Under the pieces are notes generated by a model that saw only the letters and a list, made by a program, of their open reading frames with translations, did not search any database and had not been told where the DNA came from. 64,000 bases of DNA from Flavobacterium sp. M31R6 (GTDB taxonomy: Bacteria > Bacteroidota > Bacteroidia > Flavobacteriales > Flavobacteriaceae): the NCBI RefSeq assembly GCF_013284035.1, contig NZ_CP054141.1, positions 2,790,001 to 2,854,000 on the forward strand, given 5' to 3'. Made by a program: the position numbers and the translations under genes. Positions 16,973 to 25,947 of the stretch are shown here, piece after piece. Each line of letters begins with the position of its first letter. Positions within the stretch are counted from its first letter, which is position 1.

Positions 16973-17758
16973 ATGAATCAACCGTTAGCATACGTTCATC
17001 CAGGTGCAAAAATCGCCAAAAACGTTGTAATCGAGCCTTTTACAACCATCCATAACAATGTTGTTATTGGTGATGGAACTTGGATAGGTTCTAATGTTAC
17101 AATAATGGAGGGAGCAAGAATTGGTAAAAATTGTAATATTTTTCCAGGAGCAGTAATTGCTGCCGTCCCTCAAGATTTAAAATTTGGAGGAGAAGATTCT
17201 CTTGCAATTATTGGAGATAATTGTACTATAAGAGAATGCGTAACTATCAATAGGGGAACTATAGCTTCAGGTCAAACTGTAATTGGGAATAATTGCCTAA
17301 TCATGGCAACAGCCCATATTGCACACGATTGTCATGTTGGAAACAATGCTATTATTGTAAATGGCGTTCTTTTAGGAGGACATGTAACAATTGGAAATTA
17401 TGCTGTTATTGGTGGATTATCTGCTGTACATCAGTTTATCAGTGTTGGTGACCATGCGATGGTATCAGGAGGTTCTTTACTAAGAAAAGATGTCCCTCCA
17501 TACACTAAAGCAGCAAAAGAGCCTTTATCTTATGTTGGAATAAATTCCGTAGGATTGAGAAGACGTGGGTTTACATCCGAAAAAATTAGAGAAATTCAAG
17601 AAATTTACAGAATTTTATATCAAAAAAATTATAATGTAACTCAAGCTCTGGACATAATAGAAGGAGAAATGGAGGCTACACCTGAGCGCGATGAAGTCAT
17701 AGACTTTATTCGAAACTCATCAAGAGGTGTAATGAAAGGGTATTCAGGGAATTACTAA
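16973..17758 (+). CDS. lpxA: Acyl-ACP--UDP-N-acetylglucosamine O-acyltransferase
   Basis: A 261-aa LpxA, the first acylation of lipid A synthesis. The N-terminal two thirds are hexapeptide repeats of the left-handed beta-helix (IGDGTWIGSNVTIMEG and so on), the catalytic histidine lies in ATAHIAHDCHVGNN, and the C-terminal helical domain contains EPLSYVGINSVGLRRRGF, typical of LpxA. It lies 68 nt after lpxC/fabZ in the same direction and is probably in the same operon, completing the early lipid A steps. Confidence 0.96.
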   Translation: MNQPLAYVHPGAKIAKNVVIEPFTTIHNNVVIGDGTWIGSNVTIMEGARIGKNCNIFPGAVIAAVPQDLKFGGEDSLAIIGDNCTIRECVTINRGTIASGQTVIGNNCLIMATAHIAHDCHVGNNAIIVNGVLLGGHVTIGNYAVIGGLSAVHQFISVGDHAMVSGGSLLRKDVPPYTKAAKEPLSYVGINSVGLRRRGFTSEKIREIQEIYRILYQKNYNVTQALDIIEGEMEATPERDEVIDFIRNSSRGVMKGYSGNY

Positions 17759-17764
17759 ATAAAA

Positions 17765-17828
17765 GTTCAATCGTTTATTTGTTTAATCGTTTAGGTGAAA
17801 AACAAATATGAAGGATTGAACGATTAAG
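17765..17828. repeat. Imperfect inverted repeat between lpxA and efp
   Basis: GTTCAATC (17765-17772) and GATTGAAC (17814-17821) pair, with further CGATTAA/TTAATCG copies inside and outside. It resembles the repeats before lpxA. No function can be read from it. Confidence 0.4.
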
Positions 17829-17855
17829 CAAAATAATAAATAAAACAAAACAACA

Positions 17856-18422
17856 ATGGCATCTACATCAGATATTAAAAACGGATTGTGCATCAAATAC
17901 AACAATGATATTTATAAAATCATTGAATTTCTACATGTGAAACCAGGGAAAGGACCTGCATTTGTAAGAACAAAATTAAGAAGTTTAACTAATGGAAAAG
18001 TATTGGATAATACTTTCTCTGCTGGACATAAAATTGATGAAGTAAGAGTTGAAAACCACAAATTTCAATTTTTATATCCTGAAGGCGACTTATTCCATTT
18101 TATGAATGTTGAAACTTTTGAACAAATCTCATTGAATAAAAATATTTTGGATTCACCGGATTTATTGAAAGAAGGAGAAAGCGTAATGGTAAGTATTAAT
18201 ACAGAAACTGATTTACCTCTTTCTGTTGATATGCCTGCATCTGTTGTTCTTGAAGTTACTTACGCAGAACCTGGCGTTAAAGGAAATACAGCTACTAATG
18301 CAACGAAATCTGCTACTGTTGAAACTGGTGCAACCGTAAACGTTCCTTTATTCATTAATGAGGGAGACAAAATTAAAATTGATACTACTTCTGGTTCTTA
18401 TATGGAGCGAGTTAAGGAATAG
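17856..18422 (+). CDS. efp: Elongation factor P
   Basis: A 188-aa three-domain EF-P that rescues ribosomes stalled at polyproline. The N-terminal KOW-like domain carries the loop HVKPGKGPAF; the lysine between the glycines is the position modified in other bacteria. The remaining two OB domains are complete and end in SGSYMERVKE. No lysine-modifying enzyme (EpmA or EpmB) is in the window. It sits between lpxA and a second lpxD-like gene, in the same direction. Confidence 0.97.
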   Translation: MASTSDIKNGLCIKYNNDIYKIIEFLHVKPGKGPAFVRTKLRSLTNGKVLDNTFSAGHKIDEVRVENHKFQFLYPEGDLFHFMNVETFEQISLNKNILDSPDLLKEGESVMVSINTETDLPLSVDMPASVVLEVTYAEPGVKGNTATNATKSATVETGATVNVPLFINEGDKIKIDTTSGSYMERVKE

Positions 18423-18430
18423 TTGTCTCT

Positions 18431-18468
18431 GTTTAGTGTTTGGCTTAATTAGAAACTAAACACTAAAC
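18431..18468. repeat. Hairpin repeat between efp and the second lpxD-like gene
   Basis: GTTTAGTGTTT (18431-18441) and AAACACTAAAC (18458-18468) are perfect complements. The right side also shows the direct heptamer CTAAACA twice. No T-run follows, so it is probably a dispersed repeat. Confidence 0.5.
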
Positions 18469-18491
18469 ACTGATTTCTGAATACTATATTT

Positions 18492-19421
18492 ATGAAATTT
18501 CCAAAAGTTTATTCTCTACAAGATATTGCAAATTTACTTCAATGCGAATTTGTTGGTGATGCTTTGTTTCCAGTTTATGGCATGAATGAAATTCATGTTG
18601 TAGAATCTGGGGATATTGTTTTTGTAGATCATCCAAAATATTACGAGAAAGCATTACAATCTGCAGCTACGATTGTTTTAATCAACAAGAAAGTAGATTG
18701 TCCAGAAGGGAAAGCTTTGTTGATTTCAGATGATCCCTTTAGAGATTTTAATGTATTGACAAAACATTTCATGCCTTTTGTGCAATCTAATGTTTCTATT
18801 TCCGCTTCCGCAAAAATTGGAAAAGGAACTATGATTCAGCCAAATTCTTTCATTGGAAATAACGTTGTCATTGGAGAAAATTGTTTGATACATGCTAATG
18901 TTTCCATTTATGACCATACAATTATAGGTGATAATGTGATTATCCACGCGGGTACCGTTCTTGGAGCCGATGCTTTTTATTATAAAAAAAGACCAGATGG
19001 TTTTGATCAATTAATTTCAGGAGGTCGAGTTGTAATTAAGGACAATGTTGGTATTGGAGCTCTTTGTACGATTGACAAAGGAGTTACTGGTGATACTACT
19101 ATTGGAGAAGGTACCAAAATTGATAATCAGGTACATGTTGGGCACGACACCGTAATTGGAAAAAAATGTTTAATAGCTTCACAAACTGGTATTGCAGGTT
19201 GTGTCATTATAGAAGATGAAGTTACCATTTGGGGACAGGTGGGAACAACAAGCGGCATTACTATAGGAGCAAATGCAGTAATACTTGGACAGACAGGTGT
19301 TACAAAATCAGTAGATGGTGGTAAAAGCTATTTTGGTACTCCAATTGAAGAATCAAGAGAAAAATTGAAGCAATTGGCAAATATTAAAAAAATTCCCGAA
19401 ATTTTAAAAAAACTAAAATAA
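18492..19421 (+). CDS. LpxD-like N-acyltransferase paralogue
   Basis: A 309-aa protein with the LpxD layout: a short N-terminal domain ([30 protein letters not shown]) and a long hexapeptide beta-helix, with the expected catalytic histidine in [12 protein letters not shown]. It is about 40 residues shorter than the LpxD at 14480 and clearly diverged, with fewer C-terminal residues. Whether it acylates lipid A intermediates with a different chain or acts on another UDP-sugar cannot be said. The following gene starts 1 nt after its stop. Confidence 0.85.
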   Translation: MKFPKVYSLQDIANLLQCEFVGDALFPVYGMNEIHVVESGDIVFVDHPKYYEKALQSAATIVLINKKVDCPEGKALLISDDPFRDFNVLTKHFMPFVQSNVSISASAKIGKGTMIQPNSFIGNNVVIGENCLIHANVSIYDHTIIGDNVIIHAGTVLGADAFYYKKRPDGFDQLISGGRVVIKDNVGIGALCTIDKGVTGDTTIGEGTKIDNQVHVGHDTVIGKKCLIASQTGIAGCVIIEDEVTIWGQVGTTSGITIGANAVILGQTGVTKSVDGGKSYFGTPIEESREKLKQLANIKKIPEILKKLK

Positions 19422-19422
19422 T

Positions 19423-19785
19423 ATGTCTGCTAAAGAAATTGTAAAAAGTTTTTATAAATCAGATGCCTTCATTAACACAGAAATAATGAAAGAATATTTA
19501 CATCCAGAATGTATTTTGGATTGGAATAGTAGCAAAGGTTTTATTCAAAGGAATTATGAAGAAATATTAAGTATGACTGGTGAAATAAGTAGAGCTTATG
19601 TTCGTACCAAAGCTAGAATTAGTCATATTGTTGAAGAAGGTAATATCGTTTCTGTTCGTTTTGATCATTATGCCAAAACGATAGAAAACCCACGAGAAGA
19701 AATGTTTTTGGCTCATATGATGGTTATATGGGAAATAAAAGATAATAAATTATACAGAGGATATCAAATGAGTCAAGTGATGTAA
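19423..19785 (+). CDS. NTF2-like (SnoaL-type) small protein
   Basis: A 120-aa protein with the alpha+beta cone pattern of the NTF2-like superfamily: an N-terminal helix EIVKSFYKSDAF, the segment YLHPECILDWNSSKGF, and closing strands ending in MMVIWEIKDNKLYRGYQMSQ. Such proteins serve as ligand-binding folds or small enzymes; no catalytic residues can be assigned. It begins 1 nt after the LpxD-like gene and is very likely co-translated with it, so a role in the same envelope process is possible. Confidence 0.75.
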   Translation: MSAKEIVKSFYKSDAFINTEIMKEYLHPECILDWNSSKGFIQRNYEEILSMTGEISRAYVRTKARISHIVEEGNIVSVRFDHYAKTIENPREEMFLAHMMVIWEIKDNKLYRGYQMSQVM

Positions 19786-19828
19786 TTATTTTTATTTTAA
19801 AAAAAGTACAAAATAATTACAAAAGCCT

Positions 19829-19836
19829 TACTTTTG
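19829..19836 (+). promoter_or_regulatory. Promoter (-7) of sucD
   Basis: TACTTTTG fits TAnnTTTG and lies 36 nt before the sucD ATG. Confidence 0.55.
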
Positions 19837-19871
19837 CGTCACAATTTTAAAAACTACATAAAAAATATATC

Positions 19872-20744
19872 ATGAGTGTTTTAGTTAATAAAGATTCAAA
19901 AATAATTGTTCAAGGATTTACAGGTAGCGAAGGAACTTTCCACGCTTCACAAATGATTGAATACGGTACAAATGTTGTTGGTGGTGTTACTCCTGGAAAA
20001 GGGGGGACGACACATTTGGACCTTCCAGTTTTTAACACAGTAAAAGATGCTGTTGAACAAGCCGGAGCCGATACAACTATTATTTTTGTACCACCTGCTT
20101 TTGCTGCAGATGCAATTATGGAAGCTGCTGATGCTGGAATAAAAGTAATCATTGCTATTACTGAAGGAATTCCAGTTGCGGATATGATTAAAGCAAATAG
20201 CTATGTTAAAGAAAGAAATGCTAGATTAATTGGTCCAAACTGTCCGGGTGTTATTACTCCAGGAGAAGCTAAAGTTGGAATTATGCCAGGTTTCGTTTTC
20301 AAAAAAGGAACTGTAGGTATTGTTTCAAAATCAGGAACTTTAACTTATGAAGCTGCTGACCAAGTTGTAAAACAAGGATTAGGAATTACTACTGCTATCG
20401 GTATTGGTGGAGACCCAATTATTGGAACAACTACGAAAGAAGCTGTTGAATTGTTGATGAACGATCCAGAAACTGAATGTATCGTAATGATTGGTGAAAT
20501 TGGAGGACAATTAGAAGCTGATGCTGCTAAATGGATTAAAGCTGATGGTAACCGTAAACCAGTTGTAGGTTTCATCGCAGGAGTTACGGCTCCAGCTGGA
20601 CGTACAATGGGACACGCAGGTGCAATTGTTGGTGGTTCTGACGATACAGCTGAAGCTAAAAAACAAATTATGAGAGAAAACGGAATTCACGTTGTTGACT
20701 CTCCAGCTGAAATTGGAAAGAAAGTAAAAGAAGTATTGGGATAA
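19872..20744 (+). CDS. sucD: Succinyl-CoA synthetase, alpha subunit
   Basis: A 290-aa alpha subunit that binds CoA and carries the phosphohistidine in the succinate/succinyl-CoA step of the TCA cycle. The N-terminal CoA-binding fold starts [35 protein letters not shown] is the family signature; the active histidine lies in [13 protein letters not shown]. The beta subunit (sucC) is not adjacent, so the two are encoded apart. It has its own promoter and terminator. Confidence 0.97.
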   Translation: MSVLVNKDSKIIVQGFTGSEGTFHASQMIEYGTNVVGGVTPGKGGTTHLDLPVFNTVKDAVEQAGADTTIIFVPPAFAADAIMEAADAGIKVIIAITEGIPVADMIKANSYVKERNARLIGPNCPGVITPGEAKVGIMPGFVFKKGTVGIVSKSGTLTYEAADQVVKQGLGITTAIGIGGDPIIGTTTKEAVELLMNDPETECIVMIGEIGGQLEADAAKWIKADGNRKPVVGFIAGVTAPAGRTMGHAGAIVGGSDDTAEAKKQIMRENGIHVVDSPAEIGKKVKEVLG

Positions 20745-20773
20745 TCGCCAATATTTAAGATAATAAATTTCAG

Positions 20774-20804
20774 AAAAGTCTCAATATTTTGTTGAGACTT
20801 TTTT
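20774..20804 (+). terminator. Terminator of sucD
   Basis: Stem AAAAGTCTCAA / TTGAGACTTTT with a 7-nt loop and a T-run. Confidence 0.9.
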
Positions 20805-20837
20805 ACATTTTTAAAATGTCTGGAATATAATTAAAAA

Positions 20838-20873
20838 CTTAGCAACTTAGATTCTTAGAACCTTAGTAGCTTA
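20838..20873. repeat. CTTAG tract
   Basis: Four CTTAG pentamers spaced a few bases apart, then a CTTA, just before the next gene. The same motif, in both orientations, forms the larger structure at 59935-60085. Confidence 0.55.
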
Positions 20874-20886
20874 AAAAATTAAAAAT

Positions 20887-21303
20887 ATGTACAAAGAATT
20901 AGAAAAGTTTACAGTAAAAGGGAATTTTACGTTTACACAGGAAGATAATTTAGAAGCTGTTTGTAACGCTTCAGAAGCAGGAAGCGGTGTTTTTGTTGTT
21001 TATGCTGACAAAGAATTAATTATGGTTGGTTCTACGGGAACAGTTCAAAACGACGGAACGTTGAAAAGCAAAAATGGTGGTTTACATGACAAGATTGTAA
21101 ATGGACATCAATTTGCAAAAACAGGAAGAAAATATTCTTGGCCTGCTCAAATGAAAAAAGAAAGTATTGATTCGTTAGAAGTTTTCTGGTTTGAAACTTT
21201 TAATGAAACAGAAAAATCGATTCCAACTAGCGTTGAAGGTCAAGTTTTGCAAAACTTCCTAGATGAAAATGGTAAATTGCCAAGATGGAATGTAGCTTTT
21301 TAA
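20887..21303 (+). CDS. Uncharacterised protein, weakly GIY-YIG-like (138 aa)
   Basis: A 138-aa soluble protein between two hairpins. The middle reads GVFVVYADKELIMVGSTG, then LHDKIVNGHQF, and LEVFWFETF. The spacing of GVFVVY and MVGSTG and the following LxDKI...GH is reminiscent of a GIY-YIG nuclease core, but the diagnostic tyrosines and the catalytic glutamate are not clear, so a non-catalytic or unrelated fold is possible. No signal peptide. No operon partner. Confidence 0.65.
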   Translation: MYKELEKFTVKGNFTFTQEDNLEAVCNASEAGSGVFVVYADKELIMVGSTGTVQNDGTLKSKNGGLHDKIVNGHQFAKTGRKYSWPAQMKKESIDSLEVFWFETFNETEKSIPTSVEGQVLQNFLDENGKLPRWNVAF

Positions 21304-21314
21304 AAAATTCTAGA

Positions 21315-21360
21315 TTAAACAAAAAATGCTTTACAGAATTGTAAAGCATTTTTTGTTTAA
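21315..21360. terminator. Long bidirectional terminator
   Basis: Perfect 21-bp arms (21315-21335 and 21340-21360) around GAAT; the core is ATGCTTTACA / TGTAAAGCAT flanked by A- and T-runs. It separates the 138-aa gene from convergent msrB. Confidence 0.92.
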
Positions 21361-21386
21361 TTGTATTTAAAAAAAAAACAAAACGT

Positions 21387-21779
21387 TTACTTTTCTTTAA
21401 AATCTACCGACAACGAATTAACACAATATCGTTGACCAGTTTTCGTAGGACCATCTTCAAAAACATGGCCTAGATGTCCACCACAATTGGCGCAAACAAT
21501 TTCGGTGCGCTTCATACCGTGTGTATTATCAACAATATATTCTACTTTTCCAGGAATCGATTCGTCAAATGATGGCCAGCCACAATGTGCATCAAACTTA
21601 GAATTACTTTCAAATAGGGGAGTACCACAGCCACCGCAACAATAAACTCCATTCTCAAAATGCAAATTATATTTCCCTGTATGCGGATATTCTGTTCCTT
21701 TTTGGCGAAGAATTCTATAGCGTTCGGCACCTAATTCTTCTTCCCATTCTTTTTCTGATTTTACAAAAGGATAATTCAT
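21387..21779 (-). CDS. msrB: Peptide-methionine (R)-S-oxide reductase
   Basis: A 130-aa MsrB that reduces methionine-R-sulfoxide in proteins. Two zinc CxxC pairs are seen in VYCCGGCGTPLFE and IVCANCGGHLGHVF; the catalytic cysteine lies in QRYCVNSLSVDF; HCGWPSF is also typical. Length is that of the single-domain form, without a fused MsrA. No signal peptide, so cytoplasmic. Confidence 0.97.
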   Translation of the reverse strand: MNYPFVKSEKEWEEELGAERYRILRQKGTEYPHTGKYNLHFENGVYCCGGCGTPLFESNSKFDAHCGWPSFDESIPGKVEYIVDNTHGMKRTEIVCANCGGHLGHVFEDGPTKTGQRYCVNSLSVDFKEK

Positions 21780-21815
21780 ATATGTGAAATTTATTTTTTA
21801 GTTGTCATATAGGTT

Positions 21816-21846
21816 ATGCTTCGCCAGTTCGCTACCGCTCGGGTCG
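21816..21846. repeat. Dispersed repeat, copy 1 (GC-rich 31-mer)
   Basis: Matches 63333-63363 in 25 of 31 positions; both contain ATGCTTC, CCA and CGCTCGGGTC. It lies upstream of msrB in a 126-nt gap and is more GC-rich than its surroundings. Confidence 0.55.
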
Positions 21847-21905
21847 CCTTTTATTTATTGGTGTTTGCTTACGTAAACTTGTCGTTAATGGCGATTTCAT
21901 AATAC

Positions 21906-22769
21906 TTATTTTTCAATAAAATTAGTTATTTTTTCAATTACTTGATGATCCGCAAGTATCTTTCTGTGACCTAATCTTTTAGTCAACATTAATTCTCCGT
22001 TTTTAAGATGCTGATGTATATGAATTCCAGCTTTTACAGGTACTTCAGGATCGTTTTCATCGTGAATTACCAAAGTCGGAATTAAAGTCGTTTCAGCTGC
22101 TTTGTAGGCACTGTAATCGTCCATGATTCCTCCATATTTTTTTTCAAAACGCTCACATAATAGTTTGCTTATTTCGGGTTTTAATCCCAATTTGGCAATA
22201 AAATCATCTGTAATATCTTGTACAATATCTCCACTGCCAATAATTACAGCTTTTTTTACTTGAAGCCCTTCTTTTATAGCATTCATAACTGTCATTCCCC
22301 CCAAAGAGTGACCAATAGCAATTTCAAAAGGTCCAAATTGTTTGTCTATTTCAATAACTGAAGCAATAAAATCAACCATGATAGTTGAATTTCCTGGAGA
22401 TTTTCCATGTGCTGGCGCATCAAAACTAACAGTCGAATATCCCAATCTGATCATTTCATCAGCAATTTTACATAATTGGGTTCCTCTACCTGACCATCCG
22501 TGAACCAATAAAACTTTTTTACTGCTTTTTCCATACTCATATACATTTACTTTTCTTTTTATGGAAGGAACAATAATTATTTGTTGTACGCTCTTTTTGT
22601 CCATTTCAATTTCTCGTTTAGGAATCTTATGTTTTATCGGCGTTGTAAACAATTTAGATGCATAAATCGTAACCCATTTTGTAGACAAAAAGGCAATAAG
22701 CTTACTGGATAGGATTATAATTTTGGGAATTTTCAAAGGCTTAGTATGATTTGTGGTATTTTTTGTCAT
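21906..22769 (-). CDS. Alpha/beta hydrolase
   Basis: A 287-aa serine hydrolase fold. The oxyanion segment is LLVHGWSGRGTQL, the nucleophile elbow AIGHSLGGMTV, the acid HDENDPEVPV and the catalytic histidine probably in RLGHRKILAD. The N-terminal about 60 residues contain a hydrophobic stretch (IIILSSKLIAFLSTKWVTIY) that may anchor it to the membrane. The substrate is unknown. It is divergent from the glycogen block. Confidence 0.88.
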   Translation of the reverse strand: MTKNTTNHTKPLKIPKIIILSSKLIAFLSTKWVTIYASKLFTTPIKHKIPKREIEMDKKSVQQIIIVPSIKRKVNVYEYGKSSKKVLLVHGWSGRGTQLCKIADEMIRLGYSTVSFDAPAHGKSPGNSTIMVDFIASVIEIDKQFGPFEIAIGHSLGGMTVMNAIKEGLQVKKAVIIGSGDIVQDITDDFIAKLGLKPEISKLLCERFEKKYGGIMDDYSAYKAAETTLIPTLVIHDENDPEVPVKAGIHIHQHLKNGELMLTKRLGHRKILADHQVIEKITNFIEK

Positions 22770-22956
22770 ATTGATAAAATTGTGAAATGTCTTTAAAAAT
22801 TAATTTTTTTTAACTAAATTTAAAAAACATAAAATTAGTATAAATTTAATGTTAATATAATTTTATTTCACACTATAAAAATATTAATTTTTTAAATTTT
22901 GTAAAGAATTGAGATGTCTGGATAGACCATCATAAAACAAAAATAAAAAGGAATTC

Positions 22957-24387
22957 ATGGAAATATTTCACATTGGAGCAGAATGTTACCCAGTGGCAAA
23001 AGTGGGTGGTTTAGCCGATGTAATTGGATCATTGCCAAAATACCAAAGCAATGAAGAAAATAGTGTTCGTGTCGTCATTCCAAGTTATCAAACAGCATTT
23101 CGATCTGAAAATGATTTTGAATGTGTTCATTGGGGGAAATTAAAATTAGGTAACTTTAATTTTCCGTTTAGTGTATTGAAAGAAACGTCAAATAAGTTAG
23201 GATTTGAGCTCTATTTAATAGAAATACCGGAACTTTTTGACCGCCCCAATATTTATAATTACAGAGATGATATTGAACGTTTTTTATCATTTCAAATTGC
23301 AACATTAGACTGGATTTTAGGACGAAGTTCTATTCCTGATATTATACATTGTCACGATCATCATACGGGGTTAATCCCTTTTATGAAAAAATATTGCCCA
23401 AAATATGATAAACTAAAGGATATACCTACGCTAATTACCATTCACAATGGATTGTATCAGGGGATATTTACATTTAATAAATTATATTATTTACCTGAAT
23501 TTGATTTGATTAACATAAAAGAACTAGAATGGGGAAATTGCATTAATTCTTTGGCAGCAGCAATAAAATGTTCTGATGAAGTTACCACTGTTTCACCAAG
23601 TTATCTCAATGAACTAAATCATTCTGACAATGGACTTGAGACATTATTCCAACAGGTTCGACACAAATCAAAAGGTATCTTAAATGGCATTGATATTGAT
23701 GTTTGGGATCCTAATAAAGATCCAATGCTCGAAATAAATTATTCGACAGCAACAATGGACGAAGGGAAGCTAAAAAATAAAGAGGAATTGTGTGCGCATT
23801 TCAATATGGATCCAACAAAACCGCTTTTTAGTTTTATTGGCAGATTATATAATGAAAAAGGAGCCGATTTACTTCCGAAAGTAGTGTCATCAGCTTTGAC
23901 AACTTTTAAGGGAGAAATCAATATTTTAATTTTAGGGTATGGAGATGTCGAAATAGAAAATCAACTCAAGCAATTACTTTCTGTTTATAATGGAAATTAT
24001 AATACATTTATTGGTTACAACGAAGAATTAGCACACAAGACATATGCAAGTTCTGATTTTATATTAATCCCATCACGGGTGGAACCTTGTGGATTGAATC
24101 AAATGTATGCATTGCGATATGGAACAATACCGATAGTAAGAAAAACTGGAGGACTAAAAGACACAATTGTTGATTTTGAAGATAACGGAAATGGAATTTG
24201 TCATGATCAAGCTTCAGTCGAAGATGTTTGCGATTCTATTCAAAGAGCAGTCGATTTGTATAAAAACAAAGAAAATATAAACCAAATAAGAATAAAAGGA
24301 ATGAATACTGATCATTCTTGGAAGAACGTTAGCCAAGAATACTTAGAATTATATAATTTAATTATTGCAAAGACATATGAAAGCTAA
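22957..24387 (+). CDS. glgA: Glycogen (starch) synthase, GT5
   Basis: A 476-aa glycosyltransferase that extends alpha-1,4-glucan from ADP-glucose. The N-terminal substrate lysine motif KxGGL is in CYPVAKVGGLADVIG; the HCHDHHTGLIP segment and the C-terminal EPCGLNQMYALRYGTIPIVR with TGGLKDTI are typical of GT5. It overlaps glgC by 11 nt, so the two enzymes of the classical route are translationally coupled. Confidence 0.94.
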   Translation: MEIFHIGAECYPVAKVGGLADVIGSLPKYQSNEENSVRVVIPSYQTAFRSENDFECVHWGKLKLGNFNFPFSVLKETSNKLGFELYLIEIPELFDRPNIYNYRDDIERFLSFQIATLDWILGRSSIPDIIHCHDHHTGLIPFMKKYCPKYDKLKDIPTLITIHNGLYQGIFTFNKLYYLPEFDLINIKELEWGNCINSLAAAIKCSDEVTTVSPSYLNELNHSDNGLETLFQQVRHKSKGILNGIDIDVWDPNKDPMLEINYSTATMDEGKLKNKEELCAHFNMDPTKPLFSFIGRLYNEKGADLLPKVVSSALTTFKGEINILILGYGDVEIENQLKQLLSVYNGNYNTFIGYNEELAHKTYASSDFILIPSRVEPCGLNQMYALRYGTIPIVRKTGGLKDTIVDFEDNGNGICHDQASVEDVCDSIQRAVDLYKNKENINQIRIKGMNTDHSWKNVSQEYLELYNLIIAKTYES

Positions 24388-25657
24388 AAGAAAAAAAGTT
24401 ATCGCTATTATTTTAGGAGGAGGTCAAGGTTCAAGATTGTATCCCTTAACTGCCAGAAGGTCAAAACCTGCAGTTCCGATAGGAGGAAAATATCGATTGG
24501 TAGACATCCCAATTTCAAATTGCATGAATTCCGACATTTATAAAATGTTTGTGCTGACGCAATTCAATTCAGCTTCTTTGAATGCCCATATAAAGAACAC
24601 TTATAATTTCAGTATTTTCAGTCAGTCCTTCGTAGATATTTTAGCAGCTGAGCAAACACCGGACAACCCAACTTGGTTTCAAGGAACTGCGGATGCCGTA
24701 AGACAATGTATGCCTCACTTTTTAAACCATGAGTTTGATTATGCTTTAATTCTTTCGGGCGATCAGTTGTACCAAATGGATTTTAACGCAATGCTTGAAG
24801 CTCACATTGATGCAGAAGCCGATATTACCATAGCCACTTTGCCTGTAAATGACAAAGACGCTCCTGAATTTGGGATATTGAAAACAAATTCAGAAAGTTG
24901 TATTGATTGTTTTATAGAAAAACCTGCCAAGGAGTTATTACCCGATTGGAAATCGGAGGTAAGTGATGAGATGAAAAGCCAAGGAAAGCATTATTTGGCC
25001 TCTATGGGTATTTATATTTTCAACAGAAAATTATTAATCGATTTGATGGCTAATCCAGAAACAAAAGATTTTGGAAAGGAAATCATACCACAAGCCGTTG
25101 GGAATAAAAAACTATTGAGTTATCAATACGAAGGTTATTGGACAGATATAGGTAACATTGACTCCTTTTTTGAAGCCAATATCGGTTTAACGGATGATAT
25201 TCCTCAATTCAATTTATTTGATAACAATAATAAAATTTATACCAGACCTCGTTTATTATCCCCTTCTAAGTTTCATAAAACAATGGTTGAAAGATCATTA
25301 ATCTCTGAGGGCTGCATTATTCATGCTAAAGCAATTACCAAATCTGTTATTGGGAATAGATCCCGAATAGGCGAGGACACAGTGATTCAACACTGTTATG
25401 TTATGGGTAATGATTTTTACCAAAATATCGATGATATTAATGACGATAACACGAACGGAATACCATTAATAGGAATAGGAGAAAGATGTTTTATTGATAA
25501 TGCCATCGTGGATAAAAACTGTAGAATCGGTAACGATGTATATGTAAAAGGAGGTAAGCATTTGGCCGATACATCAAATGATTTGTATTGTGTAAAAGAA
25601 GGGATTATCGTGATCAGAAAAGGAGCTATAATACCAAATAATTTCATTATTAAATAA
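24377..25657 (+). CDS. glgC: Glucose-1-phosphate adenylyltransferase
   Basis: An ADP-glucose pyrophosphorylase of 426 aa. The nucleotide-binding N-terminus reads IILGGGQGSRLYPLTARRS with KPAVPIGGKYRLVDIPISNC, followed by FQGTADAVRQ; the C-terminus is a short beta-helix (regulatory domain) ending IPNNFIIK. The frame can be opened four codons earlier at a TTG (24365), but the ATG at 24377 (MKAKRKKVIAIILGGG) is the better start. It makes the substrate for GlgA. Confidence 0.95.
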   Translation: MKAKRKKVIAIILGGGQGSRLYPLTARRSKPAVPIGGKYRLVDIPISNCMNSDIYKMFVLTQFNSASLNAHIKNTYNFSIFSQSFVDILAAEQTPDNPTWFQGTADAVRQCMPHFLNHEFDYALILSGDQLYQMDFNAMLEAHIDAEADITIATLPVNDKDAPEFGILKTNSESCIDCFIEKPAKELLPDWKSEVSDEMKSQGKHYLASMGIYIFNRKLLIDLMANPETKDFGKEIIPQAVGNKKLLSYQYEGYWTDIGNIDSFFEANIGLTDDIPQFNLFDNNNKIYTRPRLLSPSKFHKTMVERSLISEGCIIHAKAITKSVIGNRSRIGEDTVIQHCYVMGNDFYQNIDDINDDNTNGIPLIGIGERCFIDNAIVDKNCRIGNDVYVKGGKHLADTSNDLYCVKEGIIVIRKGAIIPNNFIIK

Positions 25658-25704
25658 TTACAACTTAGAAAATTCTTCTTAAATATTTATTACAAAAAAC
25701 TCAA

Positions 25705-25750
25705 TACACCAAATAGTCAGTACAATTTATTGCACTTTCGATTTGGTGTA
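25705..25750. repeat. Inverted repeat after glgC
   Basis: TACACCAAAT (25705-25714) pairs with ATTTGGTGTA (25741-25750) across a 26-nt loop. No T-run follows, so termination is uncertain. The rest of the 290-nt gap before glgE is AT-rich with no gene seen. Confidence 0.4.
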
Positions 25751-25947
25751 ATTAGTAACTATTAGGTAATGAAATTTTTAATTCAACCTTAAACTAAAAG
25801 AAAAACTACTAATTAATGCAATTTGATTTATTATTCACAATAAACAAAGTTTAATGAATCTAATTAATAGAATATCTGCATTTTTTAAAATAAGTTTCGA
25901 TAAATATTCAATATTTACTAAATTACATGTTCAATTTAACTAATACC

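Noticed and set aside
24365..24376. Upstream TTG start for glgC
   Set aside because: The ATG at 24377 fits the family N-terminus and the overlap with glgA.
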